Notes: generated from the sequence alone by a model not told the origin. 64,000 nucleotides of DNA from Tsukamurella asaccharolytica (GCF_007858435.1 NZ_VIGW01000007.1:62001-126000); one strand, 5' to 3'. Shown: positions 45,650 to 55,172, counted from the first letter of the stretch. Program-made: numbers and translations.

Positions 45650-46710
45650 ACGCCGCCCCGGCCGCGCATCGATCGCAACACGAGAACGAAGAAGGGCCCG
45701 CCCACGAACGCCGTGACCACGCCGAGCGGCAGCTCGCCCGGCGCGACGGCGGTGCGGGCGAGCACGTCGGCGAGCACCAGGAAAGCGGCGCCCGCCAGCA
45801 GGGACAGCGGCAGTACCGCGCGATACGACACCCCGGCCAGCCGCCGCACCACGTGCGGCACCACGATGCCCACGAACCCGATGAGCCCGCCGACCGCGAC
45901 CGCGACGGCGGTGGCCAGCGACGCCGCGGCCAACACCAGGATCCGGACCCGGCGGGCGGAGACGCCGAGCGCCGTGGCCTCTTCGTCACCGACGCCGAGA
46001 ACGTCGAGCAATCGGCCGTGCAGCAGGAGCACCACCACCGAGACCGCGGCGTAGGGCAGCACCGTCCACAACCGCGGACCATCGGCGGCCGCGACACCGC
46101 CCAACACCCACGAGTAGATCCGCTGCAGTTCCTGCGCGTCGCGCTGCATGAGGAAGGTCTGCACGGCGCCGAGGAACGCCGAGACCGCCACGCCCGCGAG
46201 GAGCAGCGTGGCCGTGCCGTGTCCGCCGGCGACGCTGCCGAGCCCGTACGCCAGCGCGACACCCGCGAGCGCGCCGACGAACGCGGCGACCGGCACCGTC
46301 GCCGCGGCGTCGCCCGGGAGCAGCACGATGGTCGCGGTCGCGCCGACTCCGGCGCCCGCGGCGGCGCCGAGGAGGTACGGGTCGGCCAGCGGATTGCGGA
46401 ACACGCCCTGGTAGCCCGCGCCGGCGACCGCGAGCAGGCCGCCCACCAGCGCGGCGGCCAGCACCCGGGGTAGCCGGATCTGCAGCAGCACGTTCACCTG
46501 CAGCGGCGTGAGCCCCGAATCGACGTGGATGCCCGGCAGTCGATCGAGCAGCTCCAGCAGTATCGCGCGCCCGGGGAGGTCGGCCGCGCCCACCAGCAAC
46601 CCGGCGGTCATCGCGCCCAGTACAGCGACGACGGCGAGGAGCATCGGCACCGGCCGCAGTCCGCTCGCGTGCTGCGCCGGCCGCACCCTCTCGATGACGG
46701 GGGCGCTCAC
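45646..46710 (-). CDS. FecCD-family ABC permease, metal-chelate importer
   Basis: This 354-residue permease has about 10 membrane helices. FecCD/BtuC hallmarks are RLPRVLAAALVGGLLAVAGA, YQGVFRNPLADPYLLGAAAG, SWVLGG and LIGFVGIVVPHVVRRLAG, the last being the ATPase-contact loop region. The GTG start (VSAPVIERV) overlaps the binding protein stop by four bases. One permease gene only, so a homodimer is expected, as in BtuCD. Confidence 0.9.
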   Translation of the reverse strand: MSAPVIERVRPAQHASGLRPVPMLLAVVAVLGAMTAGLLVGAADLPGRAILLELLDRLPGIHVDSGLTPLQVNVLLQIRLPRVLAAALVGGLLAVAGAGYQGVFRNPLADPYLLGAAAGAGVGATATIVLLPGDAAATVPVAAFVGALAGVALAYGLGSVAGGHGTATLLLAGVAVSAFLGAVQTFLMQRDAQELQRIYSWVLGGVAAADGPRLWTVLPYAAVSVVVLLLHGRLLDVLGVGDEEATALGVSARRVRILVLAAASLATAVAVAVGGLIGFVGIVVPHVVRRLAGVSYRAVLPLSLLAGAAFLVLADVLARTAVAPGELPLGVVTAFVGGPFFVLVLRSMRGRGGV

Positions 46711-47636
46711 CCGCCCGCCGGCACCTTCTGCGCCGCCACGGCGACGGCGGCACCGACCGCGCGGTAGAAGTCCGGGAGCCGGGGGCCCCAGCGCGACGTG
46801 ACATCGGCGGGCAACTCGACGACGGTGCCGTCCCGGACGGCCCGGAGATCGCGCCACCCCGGGCGTTCGGCCACCACGCCCGCACTCTGGCCGCAGCACT
46901 GCGCATCCGCGAGGAAGACGAGCGCGGGATCCGCCTGCAGCAGGGCCTCGCGGGAGAGCTGGGGGTACCCGGATCCCGACCGATCCGCGGCGTCGGCGAC
47001 GTTCTGCAAACCGAAGGCGCCGTACACCGTGCCGATGAACGTCGAGGACGTCACCGTGAACAGCTGCGGATCGAGCTCGTGGAAGTAGGTGAGCGGCACA
47101 GCGGGACGCGGGGTGGTGCGGACGACCTCGTCGATCGCGGATCGCATCCGGTCGACGACCACCTTCGCCTGGTCCGCCCGCCCCGTGGCGGTGCCGAGGT
47201 CGGTGATCTGGCCGTAGACCTCGTCGAGGTTCTTCGCCGCGGGTTCCACGAGCACCGGGATCCGCACCTTCTGCAGGGCCGCGACGATGCCGCCCTGATC
47301 GTTCGAGACGATCACCAGATCCGGTGCGTAGCCGATGATCGCCTCGGCGTTCGGCGTGAAGCCCGACAACGCGGTCCGCGGCGCCTGCGCCGGGTACGTC
47401 GACTGGTCGTCGACGGCGACCACCTGCCCTCCGGCGCCGATCGCGAAGAGGGTCTCCGTGTGCGTGGGCGCGAGCGAGACGATCCGCTGCGGCGCCGCGG
47501 GGATCGTGACCGCGCCGTTCGCGGCGTCGATGGTGACCGTTCTCCCCTGGGGTTCCGCCTGCTGGGCCGCACCGCAGCCCGCGGCGAGCAGGGCGATCGT
47601 CAGCAGTGCGAGCGGTCCTCGGATCCGGGCGCGCAT
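46707..47636 (-). CDS. ABC substrate-binding lipoprotein (BtuF/FecB-like)
   Basis: This 309-residue periplasmic-binding protein fold is anchored by a lipid: LLTIALLAAGC with Cys21. The class-III binding-protein plan is seen: PQRIVSLAPTHTETLFAIGAG, GYAPDLVIVSNDQ, FHELDPQLFTVTSSTFIG, RPGWRDLRAVRDGTVVELP. The pattern is closest to BtuF and haem/siderophore binders. GAGGAGG lies 5 bases before the ATG. No cobalamin riboswitch was found in the 54 bases to the next gene. Confidence 0.88.
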   Translation of the reverse strand: MRARIRGPLALLTIALLAAGCGAAQQAEPQGRTVTIDAANGAVTIPAAPQRIVSLAPTHTETLFAIGAGGQVVAVDDQSTYPAQAPRTALSGFTPNAEAIIGYAPDLVIVSNDQGGIVAALQKVRIPVLVEPAAKNLDEVYGQITDLGTATGRADQAKVVVDRMRSAIDEVVRTTPRPAVPLTYFHELDPQLFTVTSSTFIGTVYGAFGLQNVADAADRSGSGYPQLSREALLQADPALVFLADAQCCGQSAGVVAERPGWRDLRAVRDGTVVELPADVTSRWGPRLPDFYRAVGAAVAVAAQKVPAGG

Positions 47637-47690
47637 CGTTCCTCCTCCGGTTCGTCGGCTCAGTCTCCCAGAGTGGGTATCGTCGCGATC

Positions 47691-48329
47691 GTGAACCTGC
47701 TGCTGCTCTCGCTCAACGCCGGAGCCCTCCCCGGCTTCCTCCGCCGGCACACCGGCCGGGATCCGGGCGCGCTACGGCTCGGCTACATCGACGATGCCGC
47801 AGCACCGCACGCCGACCAGCCGTTCGCCTCGTTCGAGTGGAACCAGCTCACCGATCTCGGCTTCCGGCTGACCCGGATGACCCTCGCGACGTACACGGCC
47901 GCGGGCGATTTCGATTCCGACCTGAACACCGTCGACGCCGTCTACGTCGCCGGCGGCCACACCTTCGTCCTTCTCGGCGCCCTGCAGGGCAACGGCACCG
48001 GCGAGGTGCTCAAGACCCGGGTCCGTGCGGGCCTCCCCTACATCGGGCTCAGCGCCGGCTCCGTGGTGGCCGGGCCGAACGTCGAGCCGGTCGCGCCGCT
48101 CGACGATCCCGCCGACGCCCCCGGTGTCACCGACTACACCGGGCTGGGCCTGGTCGACACCGTCGTCGTCCCGCACGCCGACGGCGCCCTCCCGCCCTAT
48201 CCACGGGCGCTGATCGACGACGTGGTCCGCACCTACGGCGACCGGTTTCCACTGACGCGCGTCAACGACGATCAGGCGCTCCTCGTGGAGAACGGCGTCT
48301 CGACGCTGATCCCCTCGACCATCAGCTGA
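47691..48329 (+). CDS. peptidase E-like (S51) protein
   Basis: This 212-residue protein has the class-I glutamine-amidotransferase-like fold of peptidase S51: VDAVYVAGGHTFVLLGAL, then GLPYIGLSAGSVVAGPNV with the nucleophile Ser in GLSAGS, and VVVPHADGA further on with a His. Peptidase E cleaves Asp-X dipeptides; cyanophycinase is another member. GTG 47691 is used; another GTG is 18 bases upstream. It stands alone between two importer operons. Confidence 0.8.
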   Translation: MNLLLLSLNAGALPGFLRRHTGRDPGALRLGYIDDAAAPHADQPFASFEWNQLTDLGFRLTRMTLATYTAAGDFDSDLNTVDAVYVAGGHTFVLLGALQGNGTGEVLKTRVRAGLPYIGLSAGSVVAGPNVEPVAPLDDPADAPGVTDYTGLGLVDTVVVPHADGALPPYPRALIDDVVRTYGDRFPLTRVNDDQALLVENGVSTLIPSTIS

Positions 48330-48338
48330 CCGCTGCCG

Positions 48339-49400
48339 TCACTTCTCCGGTGTGATCGCGTACGGCTTCACGGCCTCGTTGAATCGATCGTCGAAGAAGT
48401 CGGCGATGGTGACCTTGCCCTGGAGCTGTCCGGCTGCGTCGAAGGCATCCGCGAGTTCCTGCTCCGAAGCCACGACCGCATCGGTGATCTCGATCGCCGG
48501 ACGCAGACTCCGGTCCTGCGCGGCGCGCGCCGCCCGCGGGTCGATCTTGATGGCCTCGCCGTACCGGGCGGCCCACTCCACGGGGTTCTGCTTCGCCCAT
48601 TGGCTCGCCTTGGCGATGCGCACCACCAGCTCCCGGAGCGCGGTGTTCCGCCGCGCATCGGCGAGCGCTTCGTTCGAGGCGATGCCGAAGCCGAAGCCGT
48701 TGACCACTCCCTCGCCGGTGGCGATCGTCTTCACCGTCGGATCGAGTTGGATCAGCGCGGTGTAGGGGTCCCAGATCGCCCAGGCATCGACGGAGCCGTT
48801 CACGAAGGCGGACTGGGCGTCCGCGGGCTGCAGGAAGACGGGTTCCACGTCCTGCCCCAGCTTCAGCCCGGCCTTCTCGAGCTGCCGGAGCAGGTTCCCG
48901 TGCGCCGAGCTCCCCTTGGCCACGGCGACCTTCTTGCCGCGGAGGTCGGCGACCGACGCGGGCGCGTTCGCGCCGCGGGCCACGATGACGTCACCGCTGG
49001 CCGGATTCGTGTAGGCGGACACGAAGCGCACCTTCGCGTTCGATGCCGCCCCGAAGATCGGCGGGGTGTTCCCCGTGACGGCGAAGTCGATCTTCCCGGC
49101 CGTCGCGGCCTCGACCTGCGGAGGCCCGGACGTGAACGTGGAGAACTCGATCTTGAACGGGAGGTCCGTGAGCTGTCCCGCGGCGGTCAACAGGGATTCG
49201 GTGCCGCCCCTCTGGTCGCCCACCTTCAGCGTCAGATCCTTGATCTCCGCCAGGTCGACGGTGCCGCTGCTCACCTTCTGGTTCGACTCGTCGCGGCTCA
49301 CGCACGCGCCCAGGGAACCGGTGAGCATGACGATCGTCGCGATGCTCGCCACGACGGAACGAATCCGGCGACGCCGGGATCCGGGAGTGCTGTTCATCAC
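48339..49400 (-). CDS. ssuA: ABC sulfonate/nitrate-type substrate-binding lipoprotein
   Basis: This 353-residue protein has a basic start, hydrophobic stretch and lipobox LGAC with Cys33. The SsuA/TauA pattern is present: LTLKVGDQRGGTESLLTAAG, TSGPPQVEAATAGKIDFAVT, GKKVAVAKGSSAHGNLLRQLEKAGL, VNGSVDAWAIWDPYTALIQ. It should bind an aliphatic sulfonate or similar anion. Third gene of ssuC-ssuB-ssuA on the minus strand. No SsuD monooxygenase gene is adjacent. Confidence 0.85.
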   Translation of the reverse strand: MMNSTPGSRRRRIRSVVASIATIVMLTGSLGACVSRDESNQKVSSGTVDLAEIKDLTLKVGDQRGGTESLLTAAGQLTDLPFKIEFSTFTSGPPQVEAATAGKIDFAVTGNTPPIFGAASNAKVRFVSAYTNPASGDVIVARGANAPASVADLRGKKVAVAKGSSAHGNLLRQLEKAGLKLGQDVEPVFLQPADAQSAFVNGSVDAWAIWDPYTALIQLDPTVKTIATGEGVVNGFGFGIASNEALADARRNTALRELVVRIAKASQWAKQNPVEWAARYGEAIKIDPRAARAAQDRSLRPAIEITDAVVASEQELADAFDAAGQLQGKVTIADFFDDRFNEAVKPYAITPEK

Positions 49401-49452
49401 GGGGCCTTCCGTTGGTGGCCGGAGATCCGACCCGAGTAGAGGGAGTGCGCGG

Positions 49453-50205
49453 TCATTGCTCGCCCAGGGCGGCCAGGAGCCGGGTGCGGTGCTCGATCAG
49501 GGCACCATCCCTGGCACGTTGCCTCGGGTTCTCCACCACGATCTCGGTAGTGATCGTGCCGTCGGCGAGAACCACCACGCGGTCGGCCAGCGCCAGCGCC
49601 TCGTCCACGTCGTGGGTCACGACCACCACCCCGAATCCGTGCCGCTGCCACAGCGTTATCAGGAGGTCGTGCATGCTCGCGCGGGTCAGCGCGTCGAGCG
49701 CCCCGAAGGGCTCGTCGAGGAGCAGCAGCTCCGGCTCCGCGACCAGCGCGCGAGCCAGGGAGACGCGCTGCGCCTGTCCGCCCGACAACTGCGCCGGCCA
49801 GGCATCCCGCTTGTCGGCGAGGCCGACCTCGGCGAGGGTCTCGTCCGCACTCGCCAGCACACGCGACTTCCGTAGCCGAGCGCGGGTCAGCCCGAAGGCG
49901 ACGTTCTCCCGCACCGTCCGCCACGGAAACAGCCGGGGCTCCTGAAAGGCGACGGCGGGGGCTCCCGCGGTCCGGACGGTGCCCGACGACGGCTCCGTGA
50001 GTCCGGCGAAGAGTCGCAGGAGAGTCGACTTACCGCATCCGCTGCGCCCGATGATCGCCACTACTTCACCGGCGCCGACGCGCAGGTGGGTCCCGCGGAG
50101 GACGACGTTATCGCCGTACGCGACGGTGACGTCGACGACCTCGGCGGCGGGCGCCGCGTCCTCCGAGGTCCGCACCTCCGCGCGCGCCTTCTCTGCTGTA
50201 GTCAT
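49453..50205 (-). CDS. ssuB: ABC sulfonate/nitrate-type ATPase
   Basis: This 250-residue ATPase of the SsuB/TauB/NrtD family has Walker A GRSGCGKSTLLR, Q-loop VAFQEPRLFPWRTV, signature LSGGQAQRVSLARAL and Walker B LLLLDEPFGALD with THDVDEAL. It follows ssuC by 9 bases and is followed by ssuA after 52 bases, so it energises the same importer. Confidence 0.9.
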   Translation of the reverse strand: MTTAEKARAEVRTSEDAAPAAEVVDVTVAYGDNVVLRGTHLRVGAGEVVAIIGRSGCGKSTLLRLFAGLTEPSSGTVRTAGAPAVAFQEPRLFPWRTVRENVAFGLTRARLRKSRVLASADETLAEVGLADKRDAWPAQLSGGQAQRVSLARALVAEPELLLLDEPFGALDALTRASMHDLLITLWQRHGFGVVVVTHDVDEALALADRVVVLADGTITTEIVVENPRQRARDGALIEHRTRLLAALGEQ

Positions 50206-50214
50206 GGTCGACTC

Positions 50215-51048
50215 CTAACGGGCCTGATAGCGGGTGGTGTAGCGCTCGAGGGCGCGGACGATCGCATCCGTGACGATCCCCAGCACCGCGTAGACGATGA
50301 GTCCGAAGAAGACGACGTCGGTGCGCAGGAACTCACGAGCGTTGTTGATCAGGTAGCCGAGCCCCGAGGTCGCGGCGATCTGCTCGGCGACGATCAGGCT
50401 CAGCCAGGCGATCGCGAAGGACTGGCGGAGACCGACCAGTATCTGCGGCGTCGCCCCGGGGATGATCAGTTCCTTGATCGTCTGGATCCGGCTGAATCCG
50501 AGCACTGAGGCGTTCTCGACCAGCTTCGGATCGATCTGCCGAATCGCGGCGGAGGTGTTGAGATACAACGGGAACACGGCGCCGAGCGTGACCAACAGGA
50601 TCTTCGGCGACTCCCCGATCCCGAACCACAGGATGAACAGCGGGATCAGACCGAACAGCGGCAGGGCCCGAATCGCCTGCATGTTGGGGTCGATCACCGC
50701 ATCCGCGATCCTGCTCAGTCCCACCACGAGCCCGAGGCCGACTCCGATGACGATGCCGAGCGTGAGACCGACGGCGACCCGCTGCGCAGAGGCGACGATC
50801 GCATCCCCCAGCTCACCGCTGGTCACCGTCCCCCACCCGGCTTCGGCGATGAGCGACGGCGCGGGCAGTTTGTCCTGGGGGATCAACCCGAGCGCGCTCC
50901 CCACCTGCCACAGGATCAGGACGGCGAACGGGGAGGCGATCCGCACCGCGGTCAGCGCCCGCCGCCTCCGCTCCGCACGGCGCACGCCTGTCGGCGGGAT
51001 CCGAGGGCCTGCCACGCCGTGGTCGCGCGTCGTCGACGATCTGCTCAT
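50215..51048 (-). CDS. ssuC: ABC sulfonate/nitrate-type permease
   Basis: This 277-residue permease has about six membrane helices. The family features are VGLTLGIVIGVGLGLVVGLS, RALPLFGLIPLFILWFGIG and the EAA-like loop ENASVLGFSRIQTIKELIIP with GATPQILVGLRQSFAIAW. ATG 51048 is chosen at MSRSSTTRDHG; a longer frame adds 28 unlikely residues. First gene of the operon. Confidence 0.9.
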   Translation of the reverse strand: MSRSSTTRDHGVAGPRIPPTGVRRAERRRRALTAVRIASPFAVLILWQVGSALGLIPQDKLPAPSLIAEAGWGTVTSGELGDAIVASAQRVAVGLTLGIVIGVGLGLVVGLSRIADAVIDPNMQAIRALPLFGLIPLFILWFGIGESPKILLVTLGAVFPLYLNTSAAIRQIDPKLVENASVLGFSRIQTIKELIIPGATPQILVGLRQSFAIAWLSLIVAEQIAATSGLGYLINNAREFLRTDVVFFGLIVYAVLGIVTDAIVRALERYTTRYQAR

Positions 51049-51155
51049 AAGGCCACAATCCTGGCGTCGGACTGCGCCCGACGGAATCATTGTGCGCAGG
51101 GTGACGGGAACCCGTCGTCGGCGATGCGGCACCCGATGAGCGCTACGATCGACGG

Positions 51156-52286
51156 ATGACCGGGACGCTCTCCGATGTCTTGCCCTCGGTCTGCACCGCC
51201 TTCGGGATCGAGGGAGAGAATCCGCTGGGCCTCACGGTCGAGCGCGACGTGGTCCTGCTGCTCATCGACGGACTCGGTGCGGAACTCCTTCGCCGCCACG
51301 CTGCCGACGCGCCGACGCTCGCGGCCCACGTGCGGTCGACGCTCACCGCGGGTTTCCCCGCGACGACGGCCAGCAGCCTGTCGAGCCTCGCCCTGGGCGC
51401 ACCATGCGCGGCGCACGGCATCGTCGGCTACAGCTTCGGGGTGCCCGACGAACACGGCCGGCGCCTGTTCAACGCGCTCCGATGGACCATCGACGGGGCC
51501 AGCGGGCCCGACGCCCGGCAATCGCACCCGCCGCGGGAACTGCAGCGCCGGCGCAGCCGCCTCGAAGACCTCGCGGACGCGGGCGCCGAGATCCACTACG
51601 TGGTGCCCGCGTACCAGGAGACGTCGGGCCTGACCCGGGCCTCGTTCCGCGCCGCCGGCGTCCTGCACCCCGCATCGGACCTCGATGCTGTGCGCGAGGG
51701 CGTGCTCGCCGTCGCCCGGCACGACTCCGCGACCCGACGGTTCGCCTACGCCTACACGGGCCTGCTGGACGCGGCCGGGCACGTGCACGGCCCCGGCTCG
51801 CAGGAGTGGCTGGGCGTGCTGCGCGCCGTCGACGCGATGTTCGCGGATCTGCTGGCGGACCTACCCGACACCTGCACCGTGCTCACGACCGGCGACCACG
51901 GGATGATCCAGGCCGAATCCCTGGTGAACCTCGACGTGGTGCCCGCGCTGCACCGCGGCGTCCGGATCATCGGCGGCGAGGCGCGGGTGCGGCACGTCTA
52001 CCTCGCGCGCGGGCACCGCGTCGACGATGTCCTGGCGCGGTGGTCGGAGACGCTCGGCACGCACGCCCACGTCGTGAGCCGGGAGCAGGCGCTCGACGAA
52101 CACTGGTTCGGCCCCACACCTCCGAACCCGGTCGTCGCGCATCGCATCGGCCACGTGCTCGCGGTCGCTCGGGGCGGCTCGGTGCTCGTGACGCCGAGCC
52201 AGGAACCGATGGAGTCGCGGATGCTCGGCCATCACGGAGCGTGGACCGTCGACGAGCAGGCGGTCCCGCTCATCACCGCCGGCTGA
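51156..52286 (+). CDS. type I phosphodiesterase/nucleotide pyrophosphatase family protein
   Basis: This 376-residue protein belongs to the alkaline-phosphatase superfamily: VVLLLIDGLGAELL (first metal Asp), FPATTASSLSSLALG (Thr nucleophile), YTGLLDAAGHVHGPGS (Asp/His metals) and TTGDHGMIQ (Asp-His). No signal peptide is seen, so it appears cytosolic. Substrate unknown: nucleotide-sugar or diester. It is divergent from ssuC and alone in its direction until the acyltransferase gene. Confidence 0.85.
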   Translation: MTGTLSDVLPSVCTAFGIEGENPLGLTVERDVVLLLIDGLGAELLRRHAADAPTLAAHVRSTLTAGFPATTASSLSSLALGAPCAAHGIVGYSFGVPDEHGRRLFNALRWTIDGASGPDARQSHPPRELQRRRSRLEDLADAGAEIHYVVPAYQETSGLTRASFRAAGVLHPASDLDAVREGVLAVARHDSATRRFAYAYTGLLDAAGHVHGPGSQEWLGVLRAVDAMFADLLADLPDTCTVLTTGDHGMIQAESLVNLDVVPALHRGVRIIGGEARVRHVYLARGHRVDDVLARWSETLGTHAHVVSREQALDEHWFGPTPPNPVVAHRIGHVLAVARGGSVLVTPSQEPMESRMLGHHGAWTVDEQAVPLITAG

Positions 52287-52416
52287 CTCCCGGCGCCGCG
52301 GCCGGACACGGCCGAGTGCGTGCCTTGTCCGATTTTTGCAGCGGTGCCGCGTAGGATATCGAACGAACACGACGACAGCCCGGGGTGAAGACGCTCAGCC
52401 CTTGCCCGATTCCAGG

Positions 52417-53595
52417 GTGGTGCCCACGATCGAAAAGACGAAGACGCCGCAGGCGGCCGAGCCCGACACGGCGCGGGCGAAGCCGACACGCGAGCACACC
52501 GCCGACCTCACCCGCGTCCTGCTGTTCGTCGGCGTCGTCATCGCGCACTGCGTCACCACGATCAACTACACCCCGGACGTGATCCGGCAGACCGGGCTGG
52601 TCTCCGCGGCACTGCACCTCACGCGGTACGGCTTCGTCGCGGTCACGCTGTTCGTCCTGGTCCTGAGCATGCGCGGGCGCACGATGACGGCCCGCGAGTT
52701 CTGGCGCAAGCGCTTCGGGCTCATCGTCGTCCCGTACCTCGTGTGGACGCTCGCGTACTCGATCACCGACCACCTGCTCCTCGAGGACGAACCGTCCCCG
52801 TCGCTCGGGAGGTGGCTCGGCGACCTGGTGCGCACCACCTTCACCGGCGACGCCAAGTACCAGCTGTACTTCCTACTGATCTCGATGCAGATCTACCTGC
52901 TCTTCCCCGCGCTGCAGAAGCTCGCGCACCGGTTCGAACGCCACCCGTGGACGGTGCTGCTCACCGCGGGCGCGATCCAGCTCGGATTCTTCGCGTTCTA
53001 CCAGTACGCGCCCCGCCCGTCCGGGCAGCCGTGGGACACGCTGTTCAACCACATGTGGAAGTTGCTTCCCATGTACGTGCTGTTCGTGGCGATGGGCATG
53101 CTGGCGGCGCAGCACTACGAGAAGGTGGGCCCGTGGCTCCGGGCGCACGCGCTGCCCCTGGTCGCGGCCTGCCTCGCGGCGGGCGCCTTCAGCCTCGTCT
53201 TCTACCTGCGCGATACCGAGCCCGGCGTCGTGTCCGAGGCCGCGACGTCGGCGTGGAACCCTCTGTACCTCCCCTGGTACGTCGCGGCGACGCTGCTGAT
53301 CTGGCTGGCCGCGATGGTGTGGGACGAATTGCGAGCCTCGGGCCGGGCGGTGGGCGAGCGCCTCGTCTCGTACGCGACGGTCCGCGCGTTCGGCGTGTTC
53401 GCGGTGCATCCACTCATGTTGGACATTCTCGGCAAGGCCGGCTTCTTCGAATTGCTGAGCACCTGGTTCCCAGCGTCGGCGCTGCTCCGCACCGCGACGC
53501 TGGTGGTGGTCGTTTTCGCCATGTCGCTGCTCTTCGTGGACCTCGTGCTGCGCACCCCGGTCAGTAGGTGGATCGTGGCCCGCGACCGCGCCTGA
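52417..53595 (+). CDS. acyltransferase family 3 membrane protein
   Basis: This 392-residue protein has about ten membrane helices and fits the OafA/YiaH acyltransferase-3 family: DLTRVLLFVGVVIAHC with the conserved His, RKRFGLIVVPYLVWTL with the helix-4 Arg-Arg/Phe-pattern, and AVHPLMLDIL in the last part. It would move an acetyl or acyl group to a cell-wall sugar or other exported molecule. Start uncertain: GTG 52417 or 52420 gives a 35-residue charged N-terminus; an in-frame TTG upstream has no ribosome site. Confidence 0.78.
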   Translation: MVPTIEKTKTPQAAEPDTARAKPTREHTADLTRVLLFVGVVIAHCVTTINYTPDVIRQTGLVSAALHLTRYGFVAVTLFVLVLSMRGRTMTAREFWRKRFGLIVVPYLVWTLAYSITDHLLLEDEPSPSLGRWLGDLVRTTFTGDAKYQLYFLLISMQIYLLFPALQKLAHRFERHPWTVLLTAGAIQLGFFAFYQYAPRPSGQPWDTLFNHMWKLLPMYVLFVAMGMLAAQHYEKVGPWLRAHALPLVAACLAAGAFSLVFYLRDTEPGVVSEAATSAWNPLYLPWYVAATLLIWLAAMVWDELRASGRAVGERLVSYATVRAFGVFAVHPLMLDILGKAGFFELLSTWFPASALLRTATLVVVVFAMSLLFVDLVLRTPVSRWIVARDRA

Positions 53596-53607
53596 GCTGC
53601 TCCCGCG

Positions 53608-54876
53608 TCATTGCCAGGTCGACGGTGCCGGCTGCGGCTTCTGCAGCCAGAGCGTGTCCGTGGGGACCCCCGGGGCACCGGTCTGCCAGCGACGGATCGC
53701 CTCGCCGCGGAGCACCTGGTCGAAGTGCTCGTTGCGCATCCGCTGGTCCACGTAGAGCAGCGTCTGCACGCCGGCGAGGAAGGGCACCGTCAGGACCTGG
53801 CCGATCGCGGCGCCGACGCCGATGATGGCGAGCCCCGCCACCGTCGTGCCCGCGAGGTTGTCGATTCCGTCGGCACCGGCGACGAACAAGCTGCCGACGC
53901 CGAACGGGATGGCGGCGCTGGACGAGACGACACCGGTCATGAGGTGGGTGAGCAGCAGGATGCCGAGGACGCGCCAGAAGCCCTGCTTCTGCAGCTTGTA
54001 GCCGCGTTTGAGCGCGGCAACCGGGCCGACCCGCTCGAGGACGACGGCTGGGTAGGCCAGCGATACCGTCGGCAGGAGCGCCAGGCACCCGATCAGCAGG
54101 ACCACGATCAGCACGAATGCGACCAGGACGGCGAGGATGGGGCCGGCATCGCCTACCGCCACCGCGATGGTGACGACGAGGCCGACGACCAGGGCCGCGG
54201 GCACGAGGAAGATGAGGAACTGCAGCAGACTCAGGCCGATCAGCGGCAGGAGCCGGGGGCCGATCGCCCGCACCGCCTCGCTCACACCGGTCCGCTCACC
54301 CATCACCGCCCGCGCGACCGCGACCGTCAGGACGCCGGCGAGGAACAGCGTGGCGATACCCTCGAGGAATCCGACGCCGTAGCTGACCCCCGTTCCGTCG
54401 CCGAGATAGACGAGGAACTCGCCGAACTCGCCGTACGGATCCACGGGGACGCGCGTCGCCGGGACCTGTGCGAGGAAACTGATGAGCTGTGCGATCACCA
54501 CGGAGACCGCGGTCAGTCCGACCATGACGCCGGGATTGGTCCGGATCGCGGCAATGGCCCCGGAGTAGATGGTGCCCAAGTCGAGCGGGCGCAGCGGGAC
54601 GATCCCGACCTTCACGTCCGGCGCGGGCGCACCCCACCCGGGCTGCCCGTACCCCGGCTGTGTATACCCCGGCTGCGGGTAGCTCGCGTAGCCCGGCTGT
54701 GCGTGGCCGGACGGCTGCGCCCACGGGTCGCCGGTGGGGTACTGCGGCAGCCCGGAGGGCTGCTGCCCGTACTGGGGATCCCCCTCCTGCGGGCCGCCGT
54801 ACGCGGGACCCGCCCACTGGCCCTCAGGGCCGTGGTTCGGCTGATCGCCGGTCCCGTCGGAGCTCACAACACTCAT
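53608..54876 (-). CDS. proline/glycine-rich multi-pass membrane protein
   Basis: This 422-residue protein has a cytosolic, Pro/Gly/Tyr/Gln-rich N-terminus of about 110 residues with tandem PGY-like repeats (QPGYASYPQPGYTQPGYGQPG), then about six long hydrophobic segments containing repeated Gly-Val-Ala stretches. The membrane part resembles GPDPase-type membrane domain proteins (DUF975-like). A role in membrane or secretion machinery cannot be assigned. The ATG at MSVVSSDG fits the hydrophilic start. It is convergent with the acyltransferase gene, 12 bases apart. Confidence 0.7.
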   Translation of the reverse strand: MSVVSSDGTGDQPNHGPEGQWAGPAYGGPQEGDPQYGQQPSGLPQYPTGDPWAQPSGHAQPGYASYPQPGYTQPGYGQPGWGAPAPDVKVGIVPLRPLDLGTIYSGAIAAIRTNPGVMVGLTAVSVVIAQLISFLAQVPATRVPVDPYGEFGEFLVYLGDGTGVSYGVGFLEGIATLFLAGVLTVAVARAVMGERTGVSEAVRAIGPRLLPLIGLSLLQFLIFLVPAALVVGLVVTIAVAVGDAGPILAVLVAFVLIVVLLIGCLALLPTVSLAYPAVVLERVGPVAALKRGYKLQKQGFWRVLGILLLTHLMTGVVSSSAAIPFGVGSLFVAGADGIDNLAGTTVAGLAIIGVGAAIGQVLTVPFLAGVQTLLYVDQRMRNEHFDQVLRGEAIRRWQTGAPGVPTDTLWLQKPQPAPSTWQ

Positions 54877-55057
54877 CCTGCATCGCGCATGCAGTCTTAT
54901 CAAATGCACGTCGACGTTTGTCCGCAGGGTGAGATCCGACCTCGTTCGCGACGAGCGAGTGTTCCGAGCGGCGCGACGGAACGGGCCATCGGCCGGGCAG
55001 GATTCCGCGCCCGGCGCCGCATGCCGTAACATGTCTCGGGCGCCGCATGTGGCGCAC

Positions 55058-55128
55058 GCGGGCGTAGCTCAATGGTAGAGCCCTAGTCTTCCAAACTAGC
55101 TACGCGGGTTCGATTCCCGTCGCCCGCT
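55058..55128 (+). tRNA. tRNA-Gly (anticodon UCC)
   Basis: Cloverleaf by eye: acceptor GCGGGCG with CGCCCGC, D stem GCTC/GAGC, anticodon stem CTAGT/ACTAG with loop CTTCCAA (anticodon TCC), T stem GCGGG/CCCGT with loop TTCGATT, discriminator T. CCA not encoded. Length 71 bases. Confidence 0.96.
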
Positions 55129-55136
55129 CTCGCAGG

Positions 55137-55172
55137 TCAGGGTCGGTCTTCTTCCAAGGAGACCGGCCCTGA
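55137..55172 (+). terminator. tRNA-Gly terminator
   Basis: TCAGGGTCGGTCT and AGACCGGCCCTGA form a 13-bp stem with one G-U pair and a 10-base loop, 9 bases past the tRNA, then TTCG. Confidence 0.6.

Noticed and set aside
47637-47690. Cobalamin riboswitch before the BtuF-like gene
   Set aside because: The gap to the divergent gene is only 54 bases and lacks the conserved B12-box; the substrate cannot be settled this way.
52336-52416. Longer acyltransferase start at a TTG
   Set aside because: No ribosome site precedes it, the added residues lack similarity, and a GTG pair lies closer to the conserved first helix.
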